Below are positions 8,115-15,700 of a stretch of 23,697 nucleotides of DNA, piece after piece. The notes beneath the pieces were generated by a model. The model ran no database searches and was not told the origin of the DNA. It saw nothing but the letters and a program-made list of their open reading frames with translations. The DNA comes from UMGS75 sp963648435 (GTDB taxonomy: Bacteria; Bacillota_I; Bacilli_A; ML615J-28; CAG-313). The stretch lies in contig CAVJDT010000029.1 in assembly GCA_963648435.1 (NCBI GenBank), positions 1-23,697 on the forward strand, in the 5' to 3' direction. Positions within the stretch are counted from its first letter, which is position 1. Every line of letters starts with the position of its first letter. Made by a program: the position numbers and the translations under genes.

Positions 8115-9455
8115 ATGCTAAAAAGAAAAATATATGATAAACTTCTTAAATGGAAAAATCAATCTAATGGTTCCACTGCCATTTTGATCGATGGAGCAAG
8201 ACGAGTAGGCAAAAGTTATATTGTGGAAGAATTTGGCAAGAATGAATATGAAAGTTACATCACAATCGATTTTGGTAATATTTCACAGGATGTTCTTGAT
8301 TTGTTCATTTATGATACCACAAACCTTGATTTATTTTTCGCAAAGCTTTCAGCATATTATGGGAAAACACTACACAAACGTAATTCATTAATTATTTTTG
8401 ATGAAGTTCAACAATTTCCAAAAGCAAGGCAACTTATAAAATATCTTGTGGCTGATGGTAGATATGACTATATTGAAACGGGCTCATTAATTAGACTAAA
8501 GAAAAATGTCCAAGATATTATTATTCCTTCTGAAGAAGAGCACATAGAAATGTTTCCAATGGACTTTGAGGAATTTCTTTGGGCAATGAATGATGAAGTA
8601 ACAGTTCCTTTAATTCGGTCTTGTTTTGAAAACAAAACACCACTCGGTCCTGCTCTTCACCGAAAAATTATGAATGATTTCCGCCAATACATTCTTGTAG
8701 GAGGAATGCCACAATCTGTTCTTGCTTATTTAAATGAAAAAAACTTTGAAGCATCTGACAGCGCTAAAAGAAAAATTATTAAGCTTTACCGTGATGATAT
8801 TTCTAAGTTTGCGAGTGGGTATGAAAACAAAGTATTTGCCATATTTGACAATATTCCTGCTCAGCTATCTAAAAAAGAAAAAAAATACAATCTTTCATCT
8901 ATCAACAAAAATGCACGATCTAGAACCTATGAAGATTCATTTATTTGGCTTAACGAAGCTATGATTGTTAATACCTGCTTTAATACGACTGATCCGAACG
9001 TTGGTCTTGCCCTTTCCGCCGATAACACTACCCAAAAGTGCTATATGGCTGATACTGGTCTACTCGTGACTCTTACTTTTATGGATAATTCCTTCACTGA
9101 AAATGAACTTTATAAAGCAATCCTCTTTGATAAGTTAGGCATTAATGAAGGCATGATTATGGAAAATATTGTAGCACAGATGCTTCGTACGAATGGTCAT
9201 AAACTTTATTTCTATTCTCACTGTGATAATACAAATAGAGAGAACCACATGAAAATTGACTTTTTAATTTCTGAAAATAAAAAAATTGCACCAATCGAAG
9301 TCAAATCTAATAATTACACTTCTCATTCATCACTTGATAAATTCAAAACTAAATTTTCATCTAAAATAGGAAATTCATATATTTTATATTCCAAGGATGT
9401 TATGATTAAAGATGGAATTATTCATCTTCCATTCTACATGGCAATGTTTCTTTAA
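8115..9455 (+). CDS. AAA family ATPase with DUF4143-type C-terminal domain
   Basis: 446 residues from the ATG at 8115, chosen because AGGAGG (8101-8106) lies 8 bases upstream. An in-frame GTG at 8106 overlaps that RBS. The N-terminal AAA_14-type domain has Walker A GARRVGKS (27-34), Walker B LIIFDEVQ (92-99), the sensor-like 'ETGSLIRL' and the family's typical 'MFPMDFEEFLW'. The C-terminal DUF4143 part ends with 'IDFLISENKKIAPIEVKSN', a PD-(D/E)xK-like core seen in this family. Such ATPases are common and often horizontally transferred in gut Firmicutes and Bacteroidetes, and their cellular role is not established. The gene stands alone with its own promoter and terminator. Confidence 0.88.
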   Translation: MLKRKIYDKLLKWKNQSNGSTAILIDGARRVGKSYIVEEFGKNEYESYITIDFGNISQDVLDLFIYDTTNLDLFFAKLSAYYGKTLHKRNSLIIFDEVQQFPKARQLIKYLVADGRYDYIETGSLIRLKKNVQDIIIPSEEEHIEMFPMDFEEFLWAMNDEVTVPLIRSCFENKTPLGPALHRKIMNDFRQYILVGGMPQSVLAYLNEKNFEASDSAKRKIIKLYRDDISKFASGYENKVFAIFDNIPAQLSKKEKKYNLSSINKNARSRTYEDSFIWLNEAMIVNTCFNTTDPNVGLALSADNTTQKCYMADTGLLVTLTFMDNSFTENELYKAILFDKLGINEGMIMENIVAQMLRTNGHKLYFYSHCDNTNRENHMKIDFLISENKKIAPIEVKSNNYTSHSSLDKFKTKFSSKIGNSYILYSKDVMIKDGIIHLPFYMAMFL

Positions 9456-9531
9456 TAATCTAAACACATAAAATAATTTATTTAAACTATTAATACTTCA
9501 TTAATCAATTCTAAATTAACTAAATAAGTAG

Positions 9532-9563
9532 AAAAATGTAGACACAATGTATCTACATTTTTT
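9532..9563. terminator. Bidirectional terminator between convergent genes
   Basis: An 11-bp perfect stem (AAAAATGTAGA with TCTACATTTTT) closes a 9-base loop. It is flanked by A-tracts on the left and T-tracts on the right, so it can end both the plus-strand ATPase gene and the minus-strand HEPN-like gene. The rest of 9456-9688 is AT-rich and shows no gene. Confidence 0.8.
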
Positions 9564-9688
9564 ATATTACATAAATTAGGTTGAAATTATAATATGTTTG
9601 TATTTTTTTGGCTGATACTTTCAACATTTTTACTTTTTTACATCTATTAAATGGAAAGATTATTTTCAAAAACTTTCAATTTATATAG

Positions 9689-10279
9689 TTATTCTCTAGC
9701 AATTTCATCTATATTATCAATACCCATTGATTGCTGATTATCACTTGTGCTAAATTGCTTTTTCAATTCTTTCGAAATCGGCTCATACTTAGATTTCGTA
9801 AACCCTTCCATCAGATTTAGAACATCAGATAATGTGTTTAGATTCACATTTAAAGCACCTTTTTCGTAACAATATCTCCAATCAGTAAAATGATTGCTGA
9901 TACTATGTAAAAAGTCTTTGAGAGTGTCATATTGATGTTTGTGTTTTATTAAAGTATATTTGTCTTCCAATTCACTTATTAAGTCGTTATTTTGTTCTTT
10001 CAATGAATCGTATAATTTCCCGAGTTTATGACCAAAAACATATTTTCCCGATAGTGTTTGGCTATCAAAAGAGTCAATTACCATTAAGAATTTTAAATAT
10101 AGTTCAATGGCAAAACATCCATTAGTTCCTAATACGGCCATTGAATCACCTTGTTGTGACCATTCTTCACATCCTGGCTTATTAAAGATAGAGTTAGCTA
10201 ATACATAAAATGCATTTCTAAACCCCTGAGCATCATATTGTAATTTCATTATTTTTTCATTTTTTACTATACTCATCAT
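9689..10279 (-). CDS. HEPN-like all-helical protein, probable defence or toxin component
   Basis: 196 residues, predicted all alpha-helical, with no signal peptide. The pattern of a buried helix 'CFAIELYLKFLMVI', then 'GHKLGKLYDSL', then 'HFTDWRYCYE' is the layout seen in many HEPN-superfamily proteins. I do not see the canonical R-x4-6-H ribonuclease motif, so nuclease activity is uncertain. AAAGGA lies 10 bases upstream of a double ATG. It starts 2 bases after the stop of the zinc-ribbon gene, so the two are in one operon and probably work together. The neighbouring AbiH gene points to a phage-defence setting. The HEPN assignment rests on motif layout only. Confidence 0.55.
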   Translation of the reverse strand: MMSIVKNEKIMKLQYDAQGFRNAFYVLANSIFNKPGCEEWSQQGDSMAVLGTNGCFAIELYLKFLMVIDSFDSQTLSGKYVFGHKLGKLYDSLKEQNNDLISELEDKYTLIKHKHQYDTLKDFLHSISNHFTDWRYCYEKGALNVNLNTLSDVLNLMEGFTKSKYEPISKELKKQFSTSDNQQSMGIDNIDEIARE

Positions 10280-10281
10280 TA

Positions 10282-10629
10282 TTATTTTTCCTTTATTAAT
10301 TGATTATTTTGAATTTTTAATAATTCTTCTTGCAATTGCGGAAAAGTTAAACCACATTTGCACGTATTAACAAAATCATGTTCTTTTCCACATTTTGGAC
10401 ATTTGATTATTGTTGGTTTGCTATCATAATTTCTATATCCTAAATCTTCTTGCATAAACCTTGATAGAATTGATATTCCTATATCAAAATTTTCTTTTGA
10501 ATTTTCTGATAATCTCCAACTACTCTCTGATACATATGAGTAAGGTTTGTATTTTTGCAAAAGTGAAGAATAAAAATTAAACACTTTATCTGATGAATAG
10601 GGTCTAAATAAAGAGTCTACATATTTCAA
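10282..10629 (-). CDS. Zinc-ribbon protein, apparent C-terminal half of a split gene
   Basis: 115 residues if it starts at the TTG at 10627-10629, although no good RBS precedes it. The C-terminus has a zinc ribbon with Cys77, Cys80, Cys90 and Cys92 (CPKCG...CKCG). The reading frame is open upstream back to a TAA at 10684-10686 and is the same frame as the membrane protein at 10684-10902. The 18 codons between that TAA and the TTG read like continuous helical protein ('DLRDSINLHDQISKESSD'). I therefore read this as the downstream part of one gene broken by a stop codon. It may still be translated by reinitiation. The HEPN-like gene follows 2 bases after its stop. Confidence 0.55.
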   Translation of the reverse strand: MKYVDSLFRPYSSDKVFNFYSSLLQKYKPYSYVSESSWRLSENSKENFDIGISILSRFMQEDLGYRNYDSKPTIIKCPKCGKEHDFVNTCKCGLTFPQLQEELLKIQNNQLIKEK

Positions 10630-10683
10630 ATCACTACTTTCTTTACTTATTTGATCATGTAAATTTATTGAATCACGTAAATC

Positions 10684-10902
10684 TTATACCGTAATAGAAA
10701 GGCCTCTTTTTATATGAAGTAATTTATTTAAAGCTAGAACATAAGCATTTTTCTTTTCTTCATAATATTTAGCAATTTTACTTTCTTTTCTTTCAGCCTT
10801 TTTGTTACAATGGTCTATTATTTTCGTTATAATGTTACCTACAATTGTAAATAACGCTACTGTTCCAGCAGATATTAAAGTAATAATTATTTTTTCCTTC
10901 AT
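10684..10902 (-). CDS. Membrane-anchored coiled-coil protein, apparent N-terminal half of a split gene
   Basis: 72 residues. A transmembrane helix (about residues 4-27) is followed by a charged helix ('KKAERKESKIAKYYEEKKNAYVLALNKLL') of the kind that leads into a cytosolic domain. The ATG is well supported by AAGGAG 6 bases upstream and a promoter at 10969-10997. It ends at TAA 10684-10686, and the same frame stays open through the zinc-ribbon ORF at 10282-10629. A 206-residue membrane/coiled-coil/zinc-ribbon protein is the likely original product. The gene stands at the head of a short operon that ends with the HEPN-like protein. Confidence 0.6.
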   Translation of the reverse strand: MKEKIIITLISAGTVALFTIVGNIITKIIDHCNKKAERKESKIAKYYEEKKNAYVLALNKLLHIKRGLSITV

Positions 10903-10968
10903 AAGATTCTCCTTTTTGCATGGTTAGTGCTTAAAAAACTCAATTCTTTATGATTAAATCGTATACTC

Positions 10969-10997
10969 AATATACACTCATGCTTTGTTCATATCAA
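10969..10997 (-). promoter_or_regulatory. Promoter of the membrane/zinc-ribbon/HEPN operon with an overlapping inverted repeat
   Basis: On the minus strand TTGATA (10992-10997) and TATATT (10969-10974) are 17 bases apart. An inverted repeat, ATGCTTTG (10980-10987) and CAAAGCAT (11012-11019), places one arm in the spacer and the other upstream of the -35, a typical position for an operator. No regulator gene is seen next to it. Confidence 0.6.
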
Positions 10998-11108
10998 TAA
11001 TTTGAACTATTCAAAGCATACTTTAATTTTGATATTTATTGTTAGATTAAAAAACAATAATTATACTTAATACAAGTAAGAATAAACACTGAAGTAATCA
11101 CTATAGAA

Positions 11109-11128
11109 ATAACTACACTTGTAGTTAT
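11109..11128. repeat. Perfect palindrome downstream of abiH
   Basis: ATAACTACA and TGTAGTTAT are separated by 2 bases. It lies 57 bases after the abiH stop. On the minus strand it is followed by a weak T-rich stretch, so it may be a poor terminator for abiH, or a protein-binding site. The rest of 10903-11184 is AT-rich and non-coding apart from the promoter and inverted repeat described separately. Confidence 0.45.
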
Positions 11129-11184
11129 GTTACTATATTCACAAATAACAACAATACTACACATTGCAATCAATTGAATGAGTT

Positions 11185-12288
11185 TTAATTTTTATTCATT
11201 TGTTCATTACCTGGCAAATACATTTTGATTGTGTTTTTCTCTTCAATATAAAAGGTAATTAAATCACGTGGAAAACCATAGTTTACCCACTGTATCATTT
11301 TGTTTTTTCCTTTATTTTCATAATCATTTAAGTAAAGTTTGCATTGTTTTCCTTTTAAAAATTTAGCTAGCTGTTCAATATAATCATGATCAGTTTCAGA
11401 ACAGCTCCATCCAAACTCATAGATTTCAGTAACATTTTTGATTTTATCGCATAAATCTTTGTTTTTTTGAATCACCTTTTTCGGATTTTTATATAATATT
11501 TCATAAGCTTCAGCAATATAGTCATCTTTTGAATCAAGTGGATTATTGCAATTTAAATAGATCAGTTTTTCTTTGCAATTATGACCAACAACCATAGTTT
11601 CTGGATTATCCTTAATTCCATGAATATGGTAGATATTGGAACAATCCGTAATTTTTAATATTTCTTCAAGCGTTTTTGTATAATTAAAAATTATAAAAAC
11701 ATCATCTGGACAAATGGATTTTATTATTTTTTTCTCAAATACACACTCGTTGTGTCTACCACTTAAAGGTTTTAATGAATTAATCCATTCCACAAACAAT
11801 GATACAATGACCCCAGGCATCGCTGTAACAATATCAACTTCCTTACTAACTGGTGATCCTAACCTAGATTTCAGTTTAATTTCTTGTGTTTTATTATACT
11901 TTTCAAATTCATCTATTATATCATCAAATGGTATTTTAGCAAGATCTTCTTCAAAGTTTCCCCATGTTGCATCATCTCCAATTCTTCTCATTGAATCAAA
12001 TAATATTGCACATGCTAATTTTTTTCTTTGTATCTCTATTTCTTCAGTCTGAAAATTTAGGTGTTTTTCCTCCTCAGCATTTTTAGTAATTATTAATTTT
12101 TTAAAAATATCTTTTGATAATTCAGAAACATTATTCCAATTCGAAAAGGAAATTGTTCCATCTTTATAGAATTGATTATCACAATTATCAATAAAATGAT
12201 CTTTTAACCAACTTTTAAAATTTTCATATCCAGTATCCCCGCGTCTTGCTATATCATATCCATTTCCTAAAATAAATAATCTTGACAT
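11185..12288 (-). CDS. AbiH-family abortive infection protein
   Basis: 367 residues from the ATG at 12286-12288, chosen for AAGGAG 6 bases upstream and because the family starts at this point. The frame is open a further 49 codons upstream without an RBS. AbiH-family markers are in order: N-terminal LFILGNGYDIARRGDTGYENF, then 'DDATWGNFEEDL', 'IFNYTKTLEEIL', 'IYHIHGIKDN..MVVGHN' and the C-terminal 'IYEFGWSCSETDHDYIEQL'. AbiH was described as a lactococcal phage abortive-infection protein. Its biochemical activity is not well known, and the N-terminal G-N-G-x-D motif suggests nucleotide binding. The gene lies next to the HEPN-like operon and between two surface or defence regions. Confidence 0.88.
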   Translation of the reverse strand: MSRLFILGNGYDIARRGDTGYENFKSWLKDHFIDNCDNQFYKDGTISFSNWNNVSELSKDIFKKLIITKNAEEEKHLNFQTEEIEIQRKKLACAILFDSMRRIGDDATWGNFEEDLAKIPFDDIIDEFEKYNKTQEIKLKSRLGSPVSKEVDIVTAMPGVIVSLFVEWINSLKPLSGRHNECVFEKKIIKSICPDDVFIIFNYTKTLEEILKITDCSNIYHIHGIKDNPETMVVGHNCKEKLIYLNCNNPLDSKDDYIAEAYEILYKNPKKVIQKNKDLCDKIKNVTEIYEFGWSCSETDHDYIEQLAKFLKGKQCKLYLNDYENKGKNKMIQWVNYGFPRDLITFYIEEKNTIKMYLPGNEQMNKN

Positions 12289-12464
12289 AATTTTCTCCTT
12301 TTTATAATTTTTTATTTTTATTAAAATTAAAATATTTTTCATTAGATGTGATATTTCATAAATTATTGTATTTTCAGTGACACCACTTTGTGTAATATCT
12401 TTTTCCTTAAATTTAGTCATATTCATTCTAATCATTTAGAAATATCCATAATCTATTAACTGAT
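12289..12464 (-). other. Leader region of abiH, no independent gene seen
   Basis: 176 bases between the truncated Avd-like remnant and the abiH start. A frame continuous with abiH is open through most of it ('MTKFKEKDITQSGVTENTIIYEI'), but it has no RBS and I find no convincing -35/-10 pair. It may be a leftover of older coding sequence at a recombination junction. Confidence 0.35.
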
Positions 12465-12572
12465 TTATACCAATAGTTTTATAGGACTTTTCTCACTAAT
12501 TGTCATTATATATTCAGTTAATCTCTTTGATTCTGTTATTACTTTTAATTCTGATTCATCCTTTTTCATCAT
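12465..12572 (-). pseudogene. Truncated remnant resembling DGR accessory protein Avd (four-helix bundle)
   Basis: About 35 codons beginning ATG-ATG at 12567-12572, with AGGTGG just upstream. The reading 'MKKDESELKVITESKRLTEY' then 'IMTISEKSP' resembles the N-terminus of the four-helix-bundle accessory proteins that sit between target gene and reverse transcriptase in DGR cassettes of gut Firmicutes. Those typically continue after 'KSP' with 'KKFRF..VSRLQNLSL'-like helices. Here the similarity stops at 'KSP' and a TAA follows five residues later, so about three quarters of the protein is missing. I call it by memory of the family pattern, without a search. Confidence 0.5.
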
Positions 12573-12586
12573 ACCACCTAAATCGG

Positions 12587-12639
12587 GCGCCTTTTGCGCT
12601 TTGCTTTTGATTAGAGGCACCATGATTTGCACTTCGTGC
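12587..12639 (-). other. Short hairpins downstream of the variable region
   Basis: On the minus strand, 5 bases past the lipoprotein stop codon, lie GCAC-GAA-GTGC (12629-12639) and then GCGC-AAAAG-GCGC (12587-12599), followed by CC. GC-rich hairpins just downstream of the variable repeat are a known cis feature of DGRs. The stems are short, so this is supportive rather than decisive. Confidence 0.4.
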
Positions 12640-12643
12640 TTGA

Positions 12644-12775
12644 TTAGCTAAGGCTGATAGTGATAGCTGCCGAAACGCCGACGTAGTCGTAGTAGACCCA
12701 ATTGTAGTTGATGTCGCCATTGTTGCTGACGTAGCGCGCGTGGTAGCCGTAGTCGTCGTTAGGAGAACGGAGCCA
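12644..12775 (-). other. Putative DGR variable region (VR) at the 3' end of the lipoprotein gene
   Basis: The last 43 codons plus the stop, from the Trp of 'YYWLRSP'. By hand count 70 of 132 bases are G or C, in a genome with far lower GC. All 7 Tyr codons are TAC and all 4 Asp codons are GAC, while the preceding 100 codons mix TAT and TAC. From codon 1680 to 1706 nearly every residue (Asn, Asp, Tyr, Gly, His, Ser, Val, Ile) uses NNC and is reachable from AAC by changing only A's. Codons with no adenine (TGG, GCG, CGC, GGC) punctuate the run. The 3' end (about 12665-12682) is the candidate initiation-of-mutagenic-homology segment. No template copy is in the window. Confidence 0.7.
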
Positions 12776-15700
12776 ATAGTATCCATTATTGTAAACATCA
12801 GTTCTTGTATTCATATAACATCCTTTTGCTTTTGCATAGTCTGTTAGTTGTTTTTCTCTTGATGTGTAATCTGTAAATCCATATTCTTCATTTGTTATAT
12901 CTTTATAACTTAATAAGTACACTTTATCATGTGTATCATTACATATATATTTATTAGATGAATCTCCAGTTGATGCTAAACTATTATCTACTAGGGTTAT
13001 ATTAATGTATGCTTGTAATTCTTTCGTAAAGGCTTTATTATAAAAATCTTCATTTAACCATTTTCTTATATCTGAATATTCATAGTTACTTGCATAGATT
13101 GTTTTTCCATCTATTGTTCTAGTACTATCAGATGAATGAAACATTTGATTATCTATAATTAAATCTGTTACTAGTTTATACTGTGTTCCATTTACTTGTA
13201 GTATTTTCCATTTAATTGGTTCTACTTTAAAGTAATAAGTTGTACCTTTTACTATTTGTTGTTTGTTACTAAAGTAATAGGGTGATGAATATGGTTGTGC
13301 CTCTACTTTAGCGTAACGCGCGCCATCACTTCCTAGATAGTAGTCATTACTATCTGGTGTATTTGATGTAATTGTGACTGAGTCTTGTTTTAATGTTTGT
13401 GGATATTCTCCAAAATAGATATATTGATTACCATTTTCTATAAAAGGTTTCGATATCCAATTTGCAGTTAGCACAACATCACTCTTTGTATTCCATATAC
13501 CTGCTTGATATAGTGTTGAATCATTATACCAACCAATAAATGTCCACCCCTCTCTTGTTGGAACAGGTAAAGTATATGAAGCACCAAAATTTACTATTTG
13601 TGATTCTATGCCGACTTCACCGCCATTTGCATCATATATAATGGTGTAATAATCAGTTGTTAGAATATAACCACCTGATTCTTGATCCCACTCTACCAGT
13701 GATACTCCATTTTCATCTGTTAGAATTGTTTCATTTAGACACCATACTGCGTTTAAACCATTTTCTTTTGGCAACGTATACCTAGAACCTTTATAGACTC
13801 TTTGTGTTCCAACCTTTACTCCATCATAATAAAGTTCTAAAATAGATTCATCTGTGTCAAGGACAACTAATGTGTATTCTATAGATATATTATTTTTTAC
13901 TTTATCTGTAGCTGTAATTCTATATGTAATTGTTTCATTTACATCTAAAGAACCTGATACTATTTCTACATTAAATAATAATTCATTACCAAAACTATCT
14001 AATACTTGGAATAAAGCATATGGACTATCACCATTTTGAATGTATGGATAATCTCTTGTATAAACAAGTGTAGGAATATCATAAACTTTAATATTTGAAA
14101 TCAATTCACTTTTTGTGGTATTACCAAGTGCATCTGTTGCTGCTATATAAAGATTTATTATGTTGCCACCAGCAAGTGTATAGCCACTTGCTGCTTCAAT
14201 TGATGTAACACAAGTTTCTCCAAAACTATTAACTGCTGTAGCACCAAATTCTTCACCAATTGACGTTATTTTAATATTTGTTGCTGAAGTAGTATAAGTT
14301 AATACTATGTCATCACTTGAATATACTTTTATATTTTGAGAAACAGTTTCATATGTATTTCCAAGTGCATCTATCGTGGATAATTTAAATGTAACTATAT
14401 TTCCACCAGCAAATGTGCCACTATTTAATTCAACATTTACGCTCAAACTATCATTAAAACTATCTTTTGCGATTGCAGAAAACAAACTGCTATCAATTGT
14501 GTCAGTTACTTTCATTGAGTCTTTTTCTGTATCATATGAAATTGTTGGAGTACCATAAATCTTAATTCCTGTAATTTCCCTTGTATTTACATTACCAAGA
14601 TGATCAGTTGCGGTAACAAGATATGTTAGAGTTGCTCCTGCTATTTGTGTTCCTGAAGTTAGCTCAAGAGTTACATTTGTTAATGTATTACCGAAACTAT
14701 CTTTTGCGGTAATTTCAAGTGTGTCAAGTGTGATATCATCACTTACTTTAAAACTTGTAGTACTAGCGCTACTAATTGATGGTGTTCCATAAACTTTTAT
14801 AGAATAAGTAATATCCGCTGTATTACCTTTACTATCAGTTGTAGAACTCTTAACCGTAACTATATTGCCACCTGCAAATGTTCCACTTTCTTTTACCGTT
14901 GTTACATCAAGTTCTACACCAAAACTATCAACTGCTGATACACCAAATAATTCATTACTAATGATATCAGTAACTTTCATATCATTTTTTGATGTATCAC
15001 GAGTAATAGTAGGGTTGCCATAAACCTTAACATTTTCAATTTCAACTTTTGTTTCATTACCAGCAATATCAGTTGTAGAAATAACAATTGTAACTAGGTC
15101 ACCTGCTTTATATGTTGTTTCTTTTACTGAAACATTAACGTTAAGTGCATTACCAAAGGTATCGATTGCACTTGCAGTCCAAAGTGTGTCATTAAGTGTA
15201 TCAGATAGATTAAAGTAATCTTTCGTTGTATCATATGTAAGAGATGGTGTACCATAAATTTTAATATTGCTTATTGTTTTTGTGGCGTATGCATCATTAA
15301 GCCCTGTTGCGACAAGTCTAACAGTAACAGTTTTGCCTGCAACAAAAGTTCCACCAACAACATTTACAACTACATTTACTGAGTTTCCATCTGTATCAAT
15401 TGCTGTTGCATTATATGTATTAGGAGAAGTAACATCATCATTTATGCTAATTTCAGTTGTTTCATCACATGAAATAGAAACTGAATATTCAATCCATTTT
15501 GCATATAATGTAATATTTTCAGCTGGCATTGTTGTGAAATTATATTGTTTTGTTAAACTGCTATCCGTAAACCAGCCTGCAAATGATCTTCCATTCAATG
15601 TTGGTTTATTTGGAGCAGTAATGATAGAGCCATAAACTTGAGTAATAGGATCAACGTGACTTCCACCATTAGAATTAAATGTTATTGTATAAGTAATTGC

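Noticed and set aside
12556..12798. Alternative-frame ORF rich in Thr and Ala overlapping the lipoprotein 3' end
   Set aside because: It is the shifted reading of NNC codons in the variable region (ACN and GCN appear when NAC runs are read one base off). It has no RBS and overlaps a well-supported gene.
15267..15635. Plus-strand ORF inside the lipoprotein gene
   Set aside because: Antisense shadow of the repeat-rich gene, with no RBS and no recognisable domain. The other plus-strand ORFs within 13854-14558 are rejected for the same reason.
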